Assembly (NCBI RefSeq): GCF_000191885.1
Contig: NZ_AEWI01000003.1
Span: 1 to 48,031 of the forward strand
Length of the DNA stretch: 48,031 bases
Direction of reading: 5' to 3'
Origin: Anaerophaga thermohalophila DSM 12881
GTDB taxonomy: Bacteria > Bacteroidota > Bacteroidia > Bacteroidales > Marinilabiliaceae
The notes under the pieces were generated by a model that saw nothing but the letters and a program-made list of their open reading frames with translations, ran no database searches and was not told the DNA's origin. Both the position numbers and the translations under genes were made by a program. Positions 24,594-34,601 of the stretch are shown in pieces; positions within the stretch are counted from its first letter, which is position 1; each line of letters begins with the position of its first letter.

Positions 24594-26132
24594 CTATTCG
24601 GACACTGTTACCGTAAAATTATCAAAAACTACATTTCCGGTGTCTGAAAACAACATCCAGGGGTTTTGAGCCATTTTATATATACGGTTGGTAAAAGCTT
24701 TTTCTCCATCAATATAAGTAACACAAACAGAGCCTTCGATAAGAATCTTAATCTTTAATTCATTTTTGGAAGATACTTCCACCGGAAGCGTATTGATTAC
24801 CTCGTAGGTGGTATTATCACTATTCCAATCTGATAAATAAGCCAACTTCAAAAGCTCCTCATTAACATCAATATGCAAAGCATAAACAGATTCAAGTCCA
24901 GTAGTCGCGCCAAAAACAAATCCAAAGTTTTTCGCATCTTCATCAAATGTCACGTTGGTCTCTATTTTATGGGGATTCAGCATGCGACTCAGCCAAACAG
25001 TTTGTCGTTCCTCATTTGAATTTAATTCAAAGCCGTTTTCAATTTCAAAAGAACCTTCAGTTTTCTGAATCACTCCCCATGTAGCATCCTGGTTAAACTC
25101 TTTATTCAAGGCAGGTGGCATGGAGGTTTCAAGTGCTCCTGTTTCGTCTGCATTTAAACTATGAACGACCAGCGACCCACCCCAATTATAGTCATTCGAA
25201 TCATCATCATTTATCCGGGTAGGACACCATCCAAACAAAAGTCTCTCCTGCCCATCACTTGCTGATTTAGCTGCATAGTATGCAGAGCCATCCAACAAAT
25301 CATTCTGAGGCTTTTTCCATTGGCCATTAAAACTGTCAGAAGTTAAATAATGAACCTTACGGTCATTAATATTAGAATAGATAAAGTACCATTTCCCATT
25401 CATTTCAAAAATATCCACACATTCTATCATAAAGACAGAATCATCTGAATAAAATGGCAAGTCCAGCTCCCAGTTAATAAGATCAGTTGAAACATATTTT
25501 GCCAATGTAGCTTTATTATTTAGACGAGTGCTAACGAGCATAATGTATTCACCATTGCTTTCATCATACAATAAATATGGATCCCTGAATTCATTCTGAT
25601 CATACCCCGGATCAGCATAAAGAATAAAGTCATCATTCTTCTTCCAGTTATAAAGATCGGTGGAAGTTGCCACCATTACAGCTTCTTTGGGTTGATCGGG
25701 TGCATGATTCCATTTATGTCCGGTATAGAAAGCATAGTAAACACCATTCTTTTTTATAACGCTTCCCGTTCCAATTGCTATATCCTGCTCATAGGTTTCG
25801 CCGCATGGGATAGCCTCTCCTTTATAATCATAAGAAGATGCATCAGTTGTCTCAACCAGATGCCATGGATGAAACTGATCTGAAGCTGGGCGTTCATCCT
25901 GGAGGTAAAACACATAATAGGTTCCACTTTCATAAAAAGGCATAGGATCACCGACCCATGTATGCTGAGGTCTGAAAAAATAATCATATCCCCCAACCTC
26001 CTGTGGATAACGTCGCTGAGTTGACAAATCAACATTCGGTTCTTCTTTAATCTTATCCGAATTATTCTCATCGTTACAGGAAGCAGCTAAACCAAACATT
26101 CCCAATAACAAAAAAATCGAAATATACCTCAT
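24594..26132 (-). CDS. GH32-like fructan-active lipoprotein
   Basis: A 512-aa lipoprotein (LAASC lipobox at about residue 19). The catalytic propeller has a variant nucleophile motif, HTWVGDPMPFYESGTYYVFYLQD, then FRDPYLLYDE and ECVDIFEMNGKWYF, the three GH32 acidic positions (D, D and E). The C-terminal part (from about 345) is a beta-sandwich with KIETNVTF and VVFDNFTVTVSE. It differs strongly from the two WMNDPNG-type GH32 proteins nearby, so it may use a different fructosyl linkage or act on fructan ends. It is intact, unlike the other two. Located two genes after SusD, on the outer membrane surface by inference. Confidence 0.88.
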   Translation of the reverse strand: MRYISIFLLLGMFGLAASCNDENNSDKIKEEPNVDLSTQRRYPQEVGGYDYFFRPQHTWVGDPMPFYESGTYYVFYLQDERPASDQFHPWHLVETTDASSYDYKGEAIPCGETYEQDIAIGTGSVIKKNGVYYAFYTGHKWNHAPDQPKEAVMVATSTDLYNWKKNDDFILYADPGYDQNEFRDPYLLYDESNGEYIMLVSTRLNNKATLAKYVSTDLINWELDLPFYSDDSVFMIECVDIFEMNGKWYFIYSNINDRKVHYLTSDSFNGQWKKPQNDLLDGSAYYAAKSASDGQERLLFGWCPTRINDDDSNDYNWGGSLVVHSLNADETGALETSMPPALNKEFNQDATWGVIQKTEGSFEIENGFELNSNEERQTVWLSRMLNPHKIETNVTFDEDAKNFGFVFGATTGLESVYALHIDVNEELLKLAYLSDWNSDNTTYEVINTLPVEVSSKNELKIKILIEGSVCVTYIDGEKAFTNRIYKMAQNPWMLFSDTGNVVFDNFTVTVSE

Positions 26133-26201
26133 TTCAAAACTAATTAAGAGCGAACAGGAACCAATGGTCCCGTTCGCTCGTTTATTTAATCCTAATATTT
26201 C

Positions 26202-27308
26202 TTATTCACTTGCAGGGAGAGCAATAAACTGATCCCAGTACATTCGATGTCCAAAAAAGTCAGGGTCATTCTTTGTGTCATCTATATGTGGAGCAACAAG
26301 AATAGTGGTTATTTTTGTGAGCCCATGACCTTCAGGCAAAGTAAACTCCAACTGTTGCCATTTTCCAACATTCTCAGCTGTAAAATTTGCTTTTAAGTAT
26401 TGATTTCCGGCCCCTTCTCCCTGTATTTCTATTTGTACATTTCCTGCAACTTCTTTCAATACCATAAGTTTGAAGCGTACATATTTGGAAGGATCAATAT
26501 CAAGGCCTCCTAATCCACCCCCTGTCCAAGGGTCATCCTGAGGATTTCTCCAAATCGAAGCACAATAAGATGTAGAATTAATTCCATCTACCTGAGGATT
26601 TTCAAACTTGCTGCTTATATCGCCGGCGGAACCAACTGTCCACCAAGAAGGCACGACATCCTCACCATTATATACTACCATATCAGGTACAACCTCTTCA
26701 CCCTCTTCAATGGATACCGAATACTCAAAAGTTTCATCCATGTAAGTTAAAGTATAAATTACAGTAGAAGAAAAATCCAACGTTTCATCTTCTGCTGGTG
26801 AAATAACAGCCCCATCAGTGTATTCAATGTCAGGTTGCAATTGCGTAAGGTCTGTACCGAAAGGTACTGTTAAATTTATAGTGCGTGCTTCATGATCAAT
26901 GACACCCTGTCGTTCTCCCACTTTAAACGAAGTGATCTTGGCATTAATAGCCTGAATTGTAACCTCATATTCACTAAACACATTGCCATTTACAACTCTG
27001 TAAACCACAGGACTTTGATCAGAAGAACTAAAATCAATTGTTTCTCCTGCAGAGGGAGTTATCGTAGCACTTTCCGGTATTTCTACCTGAGGAGACAATG
27101 CATCCACTTCTGTATCTTTAGGAAGAAAGACTTTTATAGTGGTTTCTTCATGATCAATGTCGCCTTCTACTCCATTTACAACAAAGCTTTTAATCTGGGT
27201 ATCCCCATCAAGGTCAAGGTTGCTGGCTGTCCAATCTTCCTGGCAAGATGTAAATAATCCCCCCGCCAAAAGCAGCATCACTATTGAAGTTATTATATTT
27301 CGTATCAT
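26202..27308 (-). CDS. Surface glycan-binding-type lipoprotein with DUF5018-like repeats
   Basis: A 368-aa lipoprotein (LFTSC) in the SusE/F-equivalent position directly after SusD. Two tandem Ig-like repeats (about 38-120 and 125-200), each with the pattern ITSFKVGERQGVIDHEARTI / IKSFVVNGVEGDIDHEETTI, look like DUF5018-type domains. The C-terminal module (about 208-366: VVYNGEDVVPSWW, IWRNPQDDPWTGGGLGGL, FGHRMYWDQ) is shared with the 23304-24053 protein. By context it probably binds fructan at the cell surface. No enzymatic residues are recognised. Start at 27308; 37-bp gap to SusD. Confidence 0.85.
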   Translation of the reverse strand: MIRNIITSIVMLLLAGGLFTSCQEDWTASNLDLDGDTQIKSFVVNGVEGDIDHEETTIKVFLPKDTEVDALSPQVEIPESATITPSAGETIDFSSSDQSPVVYRVVNGNVFSEYEVTIQAINAKITSFKVGERQGVIDHEARTINLTVPFGTDLTQLQPDIEYTDGAVISPAEDETLDFSSTVIYTLTYMDETFEYSVSIEEGEEVVPDMVVYNGEDVVPSWWTVGSAGDISSKFENPQVDGINSTSYCASIWRNPQDDPWTGGGLGGLDIDPSKYVRFKLMVLKEVAGNVQIEIQGEGAGNQYLKANFTAENVGKWQQLEFTLPEGHGLTKITTILVAPHIDDTKNDPDFFGHRMYWDQFIALPASE

Positions 27309-27345
27309 AATAATTTGATTTTAAAATCACTGAATTACAGAATGA

Positions 27346-29028
27346 TTAATAATTAGGATTTTGCTCATACACTCCTTTACTAAAGTTGATTTGTTGTTCA
27401 GGAATTGGGATGTATTCTTCTCTGTTTTCATCAAAGTGAGCATTTTTATAATAAGCAACCTCTTCAGCTTCCTCATCATAAAATTCATTCAAAACTTCAC
27501 CGGCAACACCCCATCTTACCAGGTCAAAAAATCGATTACCTTCCATTGCAAATTCTAATCGGCGTTCCCAACGCAATGCCTTTCTGGCAAATTCATTTGT
27601 CCAATTACAATTGACACCGGGCTCATACAAAGTAACCTGAGTATTTTCGGCATAAGGAATCATCTTAGTACTGTTTTTTGCCCTTTCCCGGACCTGATTA
27701 ATCAAAGGAAGTGCCTCTTGTTCCCGGTTAAGCTCAATAAGGGCTTCAGCGCGCATTAATAACACATCAGCATAACGAAGTACAATTCTGTTTTTTGAGT
27801 TGCCATAAAAGGGATCTATATTTACAAAACAATCACAGCTTGGGTCTACATTCTCTTTCAAGGATGCATATACACCATAAACACCGGGATTACGATTCCA
27901 GGATTCTTCATAAATCAATTCCGGGTTATATTTAAAGGGATAGCCGGGCATCGCAACTGTATGATACAGCCTGGGGTCAGTAGTATTCACTTCGTCGTTG
28001 TAATTATTCTCATTATACGATTGGAACATTGGTAAACCTTCATCAGTTTTAAAAGCATTAACCAAATTCTGACTTGGTTTATGAAAATCGCAACATCCCA
28101 GACCTTGAGGAACAGTAACAACATCCCCAAAATTTAAACGTCCATACTGCGTCCCGTCATCATGTGAAAATTGAATTGAAAAAATAGCCTCAGGTCCGTT
28201 TTCAAAATCCCCTGGAAGAAAATTGAATCCAAAATCATCCTCCAGATGATATTGGGAGCTCATAACTTCTTCTGTATAAGTAAGTACATCCTTCAGGTAA
28301 TCCGCATTAATATTTGTAACTGAATGATCTTCGCCCTGTTCATAAGCCTGATAAAGGCGGACTTTAGCTAAATATGTAGCCGCCGCATATTTATCAGCTC
28401 GTCCTTTGTCTTCCTGCATTTCAGGAAGGTTCTCATAGGCAAATTTAAAATCTTCAGCAATCTTATTCCATAGTTCTTCATTACTTAATTCAACATTAGA
28501 GATATTTCCATATTCATCTTCAGGAACGGTTTCATCCACATAGGGAATGTTTTTAAAAAGAATTTTTAACAGAAAGTAAAAATGCCCCCGGACAAACCTC
28601 ATCTCCCCCTGACGTATTGCTTTCTTTTCAAACTCTTCTTCATCTACAGAATTAAGCGCCCTGAGTGCTGCATTGGCTCTGGAAATTCCAATATATAAAT
28701 TGTACCACATAGCATCAGGCTCTCCAAAACTGGGATTAATATTCTCAGAGATTTCAAAAAAATGAAAATTTGGAATGTCTGCTAAATCTCTTCCACCTTT
28801 ATATGCATCATCAGAACGAACATTGCCATAAGGCCATAAGCTCAATGGCGCTAAAAAATTATCATTACCTAACATTGAATATGCAGCGGTAACGAGTTTA
28901 TCTATTTGTTCCGGTCCCGTTACATCTTCCTGACTAAGGATTGCATTAGGTTTTTTGTCCAAAAAATCTTCACAACTGACGCCAATGATCAGAAGTAAGA
29001 AACTTAAAGCTATTATTGTTTTTTTCAT
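27346..29028 (-). CDS. SusD/RagB-family nutrient-binding lipoprotein
   Basis: About 560 aa from ATG 29028 (MKKTIIALSF), chosen because the signal peptide with lipobox IGVSC begins there; the open frame starts at 29061. Typical SusD features are CEDFLDKKPN after the lipobox, TPR-like helices (YNLYIGISRANAALRALN, RFVRGHFYFLLKILF), RYADVLLMRAEALIELNR and the C-terminal RWERRLEFAMEGNRFFDLVRWG. It forms the lid of the SusC transporter and captures fructo-oligosaccharides by inference from the locus. The start is about 36 bp from the SusC stop, so the two are co-transcribed. Confidence 0.97.
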   Translation of the reverse strand: MKKTIIALSFLLLIIGVSCEDFLDKKPNAILSQEDVTGPEQIDKLVTAAYSMLGNDNFLAPLSLWPYGNVRSDDAYKGGRDLADIPNFHFFEISENINPSFGEPDAMWYNLYIGISRANAALRALNSVDEEEFEKKAIRQGEMRFVRGHFYFLLKILFKNIPYVDETVPEDEYGNISNVELSNEELWNKIAEDFKFAYENLPEMQEDKGRADKYAAATYLAKVRLYQAYEQGEDHSVTNINADYLKDVLTYTEEVMSSQYHLEDDFGFNFLPGDFENGPEAIFSIQFSHDDGTQYGRLNFGDVVTVPQGLGCCDFHKPSQNLVNAFKTDEGLPMFQSYNENNYNDEVNTTDPRLYHTVAMPGYPFKYNPELIYEESWNRNPGVYGVYASLKENVDPSCDCFVNIDPFYGNSKNRIVLRYADVLLMRAEALIELNREQEALPLINQVRERAKNSTKMIPYAENTQVTLYEPGVNCNWTNEFARKALRWERRLEFAMEGNRFFDLVRWGVAGEVLNEFYDEEAEEVAYYKNAHFDENREEYIPIPEQQINFSKGVYEQNPNY

Positions 29029-29064
29029 TGTCTTAATTTTTAGTGATGCTACAAATGGCATGAA

Positions 29065-32000
29065 TTAAAAACTTGCATTAATCCCAAAAGTAAAGGTTGT
29101 CGGAATGGGGTATCCAAAACCTGGTGTCTCAGGATCTTCACCAGTAAAATCTTTGCTTTCAAAGGTTAACAGATTTTGGCCAGTGACATAAAATCTTAAA
29201 TTGCTCATCCGAATCTTATTGGTTATAGTTTCCGGAAGTGTATAACCTAATTGAACATTTTTAATTTTCAAATATGATACATCTTCGACAAAATAAGTAG
29301 AAAATCTACCTTCCCAGTTGGCATCTGTGCTTTGCAAAGCAGGAATGTCAGAATCTGGATTTGACGGACTCCAGGCATTTAATAAACGGGTACCTTTATT
29401 GGAACCGGTTTCCATTACACTCCAAAAATCAGTATTTGCTTTTCTGGTGTGCACATTGGCATCCATATTTTGAATACCCTGAACAAATACGCTCAAATCA
29501 AAATCTCTATATCCCAGATTAATATTTAATCCATATGTGAAATCGGGGTGTGGAACGCCAATCCATGCTCTGTCCTCTTCATCTATAACGCCATCTTCAT
29601 TCAGGTCTTTGTAACGAATCCTTCCTAATCCTTTTCCATCTTGAAAAGCGTGGGAATTAACCTCTTCTTCCGTCCTGAACAAACCATCAGCCACATAACC
29701 ATACATGGAATTTATTGGTCGGCCCAAAATGTTATCATCTTCTCCATCTCCTCCGTATGCATTTTGAACATCCGGGGGTAAATATGTGATCTTATTTTTG
29801 TAAGCCGACACATTTGCTTTAATATCATAAGATAAACCATCTGATGAAGTTTCTCCTCTATAACCCAAAGTGGCCTCAAATCCTTTGTTTTCCATGGATG
29901 CACCATTTACCCATCGATAACCACCTTCTCCAATTGTACCCAGGTATGGTGGCAGAACAAGAATATCCTCCGTTTCTTTCATATAATACTCAGCTGCCCC
30001 ATAAACAGATTGATTGAAAAACCCAAAATCCACTCCAAGATTGGTTTGAGTGGTGGTTTCCCATTTTAAGTCATCATTGCCTCTTTGGACTAATTTAAAA
30101 CCAGAGGGAAGGGGATTACCTCCTTCTCCTGTTATATCATAGGCTGTTCCACGGACAATAGACCAGGTAGGATCAGCCATACCATAATCGGGAATGTAAA
30201 TTGTATAAACTGCTGTATTACTAATTTCCTGATTACCTGTCCGTCCCCATCCAAATCTTAATTTCAAATTGGAAATATTATCATTGCCAATTAAAAAATC
30301 TTCTTCACTTAACCTCCATCCCAGGGAAAAAGCAGGAAAAGTTCCAAACTGATTGTTTTCTCCAAAGCGGGAAGAGCCATCATGCCTTAAAGTGAAGGAT
30401 CCTAAATAACGTCCATCATAATCATAATTAATTTTCCCAAAATATGAAAGTAATTTATAACCTGTCGAAGACCCGCTTGCCACCGATTGGCCGGTTCCTA
30501 CATCAGGCCACATGTACTCTTTTGTTTCCAGTTCAAATCCTTCTTTATAGGCTGAAAAATTAATATTATCTTCATTAAACATCTCAATACCACCCAATAA
30601 ATCAACCTTATGATTGCCTAATGTTATGTTATAGGTGCCTGTGTTACTCCAATTCCATTTCATCCAATGCCCTTGTGCCAGATTTGCAGCTGTCAAATCA
30701 TTTTCCAAGTATCCAGACTCATAGCTTCTGGTTAATCTTCTTTGATAAAAATTACCATAATCGATGCCAAAAGAACTCTTGATATTTAATCCGGGAAATG
30801 GATTTATATTTATATATGCATCTCCAAAGGTACGCCAGTATTGATATCCATTATCTTTGTTATATTCCAAAACACGTACTGGATTATGTCGGTCGTTCAT
30901 TCCTCCGGCCGGGCCACCCCATTCACCATCTTCAGTGTAAACCGGAATTATCGGAAGGGCCTGCAAGGCATCATTTAAAATATTCCCAGGAGCCTCTAAT
31001 TCTTCAGTTCTATTCAGTGTAAAATGTTCTCCTATAGTAACAACTCCGTCCCATAGTTTGTACTCTGAATTCAAGCGACTGGATATACGACTAAAATTGC
31101 TCTGTTTGATGATCCCTTCATTATCCACATAACCCAGGGAAAAGAAGTAGTTTCCTTTTTCAGTGCCATTACTAAGGGATAAATCATAAGACTGCATTAA
31201 GCTTGTTCTCGTAATTTCACCAAACCAGTCAGTGTCTGAGACATGCATGGTTCGTGCCTCATCAATATATTTAGGCAACAATATTTTGTTAAGCTCAGCA
31301 TCTCCAGATTCATTATACCCCCAATCATAATTATATCCGATATTATTACTATTGGGATCCCTACCACTGTTTACATAGGCGCGCCACATGGCCTTTCCAT
31401 ATTGTTCGGTGTTTAAAACATCCATTTTATTGCTATACCATGATGCAGTTAATGAGGCCTCAAAATTTACCTGCATTTCCCCTTCTTTTCCTTTTTTCGT
31501 GGTAATAACAATTACACCATTAGAAGCTCTGGACCCATATATACTTGCGGCTGCAGCATCTTTTAGCACCTGAATACTTTCAATATTGTTGGGATTGAGT
31601 TCATGCATTCCCGCTTTGGTTGGAACACCATCAATAATATACAAAGGATCATTATTGTTCAACGTTCCAATTCCACGTATCCGAATAGTGGCATTTCCTT
31701 TAGGGCTACCATCTGTAGTTACCATCATCCCGGGCACTTTTCCCTGGAGGGATTTCATTGCATTAGTGGAAGGAACTTTTTTTATTTCATCCACGTCTAC
31801 AACACTTACGGCCCCGGTCAGATCAGCCTTTCTCTGAGATTGGTATCCCGTTACAACTACCTGATCCATATCTACAGTAGAACTGGTCAAAGAAACATTT
31901 ACAACTGATCTTCCATTGACCTGGACTTCCTTGGTTTTCATTCCAATGAAACTAAAAACCAGCGTGGCATCTTCCGGAACATTAATGGAGTAATTCCCCT

Positions 32001-32193
32001 CATCATTAGTAATTGTTCCTTTTGAGGTTTCTCCTTTCTGTACAATAGTAACACCAGGTAATGGTTCATTCTCCTGGTCAGTCACTTGTCCGGTAACTTC
32101 CATATTTTGAGCCATTGTCTCAAAAAAACCAAGAGACAAAAAGGCCGTTATGAAAATCACCCTTTTTAAACCTTTAAACATTCGATTTTTCAT
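29065..32193 (-). CDS. SusC/RagA-family TonB-dependent outer-membrane transporter
   Basis: A 1042-aa protein. Signal peptide, then carboxypeptidase-like domain (VTGQVTDQENEPLPGVTIVQ), TonB box region (MDQVVVTGYQSQ), plug (AMKSLQGKVPGMMVTTDGSP, IRIRGIGTLNNNDPLYIIDG, IQVLKDAAAASIYGSRASNG) and a long barrel ending in an aromatic residue (TFGINASF). It imports oligosaccharides across the outer membrane with its SusD partner, driven by TonB-ExbBD. Fructan substrate is inferred from the neighbouring GH32, fructokinase and regulator. The gene is intact. Confidence 0.98.
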   Translation of the reverse strand: MKNRMFKGLKRVIFITAFLSLGFFETMAQNMEVTGQVTDQENEPLPGVTIVQKGETSKGTITNDEGNYSINVPEDATLVFSFIGMKTKEVQVNGRSVVNVSLTSSTVDMDQVVVTGYQSQRKADLTGAVSVVDVDEIKKVPSTNAMKSLQGKVPGMMVTTDGSPKGNATIRIRGIGTLNNNDPLYIIDGVPTKAGMHELNPNNIESIQVLKDAAAASIYGSRASNGVIVITTKKGKEGEMQVNFEASLTASWYSNKMDVLNTEQYGKAMWRAYVNSGRDPNSNNIGYNYDWGYNESGDAELNKILLPKYIDEARTMHVSDTDWFGEITRTSLMQSYDLSLSNGTEKGNYFFSLGYVDNEGIIKQSNFSRISSRLNSEYKLWDGVVTIGEHFTLNRTEELEAPGNILNDALQALPIIPVYTEDGEWGGPAGGMNDRHNPVRVLEYNKDNGYQYWRTFGDAYININPFPGLNIKSSFGIDYGNFYQRRLTRSYESGYLENDLTAANLAQGHWMKWNWSNTGTYNITLGNHKVDLLGGIEMFNEDNINFSAYKEGFELETKEYMWPDVGTGQSVASGSSTGYKLLSYFGKINYDYDGRYLGSFTLRHDGSSRFGENNQFGTFPAFSLGWRLSEEDFLIGNDNISNLKLRFGWGRTGNQEISNTAVYTIYIPDYGMADPTWSIVRGTAYDITGEGGNPLPSGFKLVQRGNDDLKWETTTQTNLGVDFGFFNQSVYGAAEYYMKETEDILVLPPYLGTIGEGGYRWVNGASMENKGFEATLGYRGETSSDGLSYDIKANVSAYKNKITYLPPDVQNAYGGDGEDDNILGRPINSMYGYVADGLFRTEEEVNSHAFQDGKGLGRIRYKDLNEDGVIDEEDRAWIGVPHPDFTYGLNINLGYRDFDLSVFVQGIQNMDANVHTRKANTDFWSVMETGSNKGTRLLNAWSPSNPDSDIPALQSTDANWEGRFSTYFVEDVSYLKIKNVQLGYTLPETITNKIRMSNLRFYVTGQNLLTFESKDFTGEDPETPGFGYPIPTTFTFGINASF

Positions 32194-32240
32194 GGTTTAC
32201 TGATTTAAATTGATTAACTAATAAGTCTTGATACACATTA

Positions 32241-33122
32241 TTATTTATTTATTCTTTTTACAATCGTCTCCGGCAAAACAGGCATCGCTCCATTCCGGGT
32301 ACACACAAAAGCAGATATTTCCACGGCATTTGAATGTATCTGTTGTAATGGGTATTCATTTAATATTCCCATAGCCAGGGCAGCTGTAAAAGAATCTCCA
32401 GCACCGATCGTATCTGCAACTTCAACTTTAGGCGTTTTCATTTCTGAGGTATCATTCTCAGAAAGAAGCAGGCTCCCCAGTTCCCCTCCAGTAATGGCAA
32501 GCAATTGAAGGTCAAAGAAATCTAACATCGATTTGGCAACCGAATGTTTGGATCCATTAAACCCAAAAAGTTTTTTAACTTCTTCCAGTTCTTCCTCATT
32601 GATTTTAAAAACATCTGCATGTTTCAATGAACTTGAAATTACATCCCGACTGTAATAATTTTGACGAAGATTGATGTCAAAAATCTTAAGACAACTATCT
32701 GGTGTCATTTCTAAAGCCCGTATGATCGAATCACGGGAGACCTCATTACGTTGAGCCAGAGATCCGAAACAAATTGCATCTGCCTGGTTAAGCACTTCTT
32801 TTCCTGTTTCATTCAATTGAATAAAGTCCCAGGCCACATCTTCATGAATAACATACTCAGGTATTCCATCCACAAGTTTCACCTCTACAGTTCCAGTAGG
32901 TTTATCTGTAATGGATATTCCGTTGATGATTTCTTTTTTTTCAATGAAATCCATAATTTCCTTTCCGTTAGAATCATTTCCAACGGCACTGATCACGGCC
33001 CCCCTAGCACCCAATTGTTGACAATGCCAGGCAAAATTGGCTGGCGCTCCTCCTAATTGTTTTCCTTCAGGGAGAATATCCCATAAAATTTCGCCGATTC
33101 CTATAATTGTTTTTTTTTCCAT
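32241..33122 (-). CDS. Fructokinase (PfkB/ribokinase family)
   Basis: About 293 aa from ATG 33122 (MEKKTIIGIGEILWD); an upstream in-frame ATG at 33146 is less likely. Family signatures: the N-terminal glycine pair in QLGGAPANFAWH and the C-terminal anion-hole motif DTIGAGDSFTAALAMG, with the catalytic aspartate. It phosphorylates cytosolic fructose, probably to fructose 6-phosphate, after import by the adjacent MFS protein. The frame is intact. The 47-bp gap to SusC may hold a secondary start. Confidence 0.93.
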   Translation of the reverse strand: MEKKTIIGIGEILWDILPEGKQLGGAPANFAWHCQQLGARGAVISAVGNDSNGKEIMDFIEKKEIINGISITDKPTGTVEVKLVDGIPEYVIHEDVAWDFIQLNETGKEVLNQADAICFGSLAQRNEVSRDSIIRALEMTPDSCLKIFDINLRQNYYSRDVISSSLKHADVFKINEEELEEVKKLFGFNGSKHSVAKSMLDFFDLQLLAITGGELGSLLLSENDTSEMKTPKVEVADTIGAGDSFTAALAMGILNEYPLQQIHSNAVEISAFVCTRNGAMPVLPETIVKRINK

Positions 33123-33234
33123 AATTTGAAAATTTAATACTACCACGGACCTGGCGTTTTGGCAGGTATTTCTATGGCATAGAATTATACTTTTAACACA
33201 TAAACAGGCCTTGGTAGCAATGATTTTTTCTTGA

Positions 33235-34587
33235 TTATTTTGCTAATAAACCAAGCTCTTCTTCGATGACTTCCAGTAATTTACCTTTCGTTTCGGGAAT
33301 CTTTACCAGAATAAATAGAAATGCCCATACAGTAAAAAACAGAAAGAATCCAAACGCAACAGCTCCTCCTAATCCATTAAGCATCCATGGGAAAAACTGG
33401 ACAACAACAAAAGTGCATACCCAACTTACAGCGGTGGATAAGGACATTGCTATACCACGTATTTTATTGGGATAAATCTCTGAAGTAACCACCCACATAA
33501 CAGGGGCCAATGAAGCGGCAAAAAAGGCAATATAACCCAAAATAGAAATCAATACGCCAAGACTATTCGCATTGCCTGTAACAAATGCCACAACCAAATA
33601 TGTAAGAGAAAGGGACATTCCTCCTGTACCCAGGAGCAATAATTTTTTTCTTCCCAATTTGTCTATTAGCCAGACAGCCACAAGAGTAAACAAAACATTA
33701 ACTACACCAACCATAATAGATTGCAGAAGGGCCAGATCACTTCCCACTCCTGTTTGATTGAAGATTGTCGGGGCATAGGAGATAATTGCATTTATCCCTG
33801 TAATTTGCTGAAAAGCAGCCAACATCACACCAAGAAAAACAACCTTCCTTAATTTCCCTTTAAATAGAGAAGAAAATTTTACTCCTTTTCCAGATTTTTT
33901 CTGATCTGCTTCAATTCCAGCGACAATAGTATCATATTCCGATTGCGCATTATTTGTTCCGGCAACTTTGCTTAGAACCCGAAAAGCTTCTTCTTTATAG
34001 CCCTTAAGTACTAGCCATCTTGGACTTTCCGGAAAGTTTATTAACATAAGAACTATCATCGGAACCGCAATAAAGACCTGACTGGCAAGCATCCACCTCC
34101 AGCCTTCAGTGTCATTAAGCATATAATAATCAAAAACATAGGCTCCTAAAATTCCTAGTACAACCCCCAATTGATTAAAGGTACCTAAGGTTCCTCTTAC
34201 TTTAGGAAGAGCAATTTCACTGATATAAGTAGGAACCATAACTGATACGGCCCCAACGCCAATACCGCCAATTAATCGTGCAATTACCAATTGAATCATA
34301 GATTGAGAAAGAGCACTTCCTACCCCGGATATGACGAATAAAACACCTGTACCGATTAAAACTTTTTTCCTCCCTATTTTCTCAGATACTGATCCTGAAG
34401 AAAAGGCCCCAATCATACAGCCTATCACCAATCCACTTACAACTAATCCTATCTGAAATTCGCTCAATAAGAAGTGTTCCTTAATTGATGATACAGCCCC
34501 TGCAATAGCAGCCATATTAATTCCAAAATTTACGCTACCTAAGGCAGCCACGATGACCGCCCACAATAAACTTTTTTCAACCTTCAT
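33235..34587 (-). CDS. MFS sugar porter (fructose uptake)
   Basis: A 450-aa inner-membrane protein with 12 predicted helices and sugar-porter signatures: GSVSEKIGRKKVLIG after helix 2, PESPRWLVLKG after helix 6, LLQSIMVG and WLIDKLGRKKLLLLG in the second half, and PETKGKLLEVIEEELG at the C-terminus. It moves a hexose by proton symport; fructose is inferred from the adjacent fructokinase and the GH32 genes. It lies between the GH32 gene (14-bp gap) and the kinase, part of one minus-strand operon. Confidence 0.93.
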   Translation of the reverse strand: MKVEKSLLWAVIVAALGSVNFGINMAAIAGAVSSIKEHFLLSEFQIGLVVSGLVIGCMIGAFSSGSVSEKIGRKKVLIGTGVLFVISGVGSALSQSMIQLVIARLIGGIGVGAVSVMVPTYISEIALPKVRGTLGTFNQLGVVLGILGAYVFDYYMLNDTEGWRWMLASQVFIAVPMIVLMLINFPESPRWLVLKGYKEEAFRVLSKVAGTNNAQSEYDTIVAGIEADQKKSGKGVKFSSLFKGKLRKVVFLGVMLAAFQQITGINAIISYAPTIFNQTGVGSDLALLQSIMVGVVNVLFTLVAVWLIDKLGRKKLLLLGTGGMSLSLTYLVVAFVTGNANSLGVLISILGYIAFFAASLAPVMWVVTSEIYPNKIRGIAMSLSTAVSWVCTFVVVQFFPWMLNGLGGAVAFGFFLFFTVWAFLFILVKIPETKGKLLEVIEEELGLLAK

Positions 34588-34601
34588 CTCTCATTATTTA
34601 A

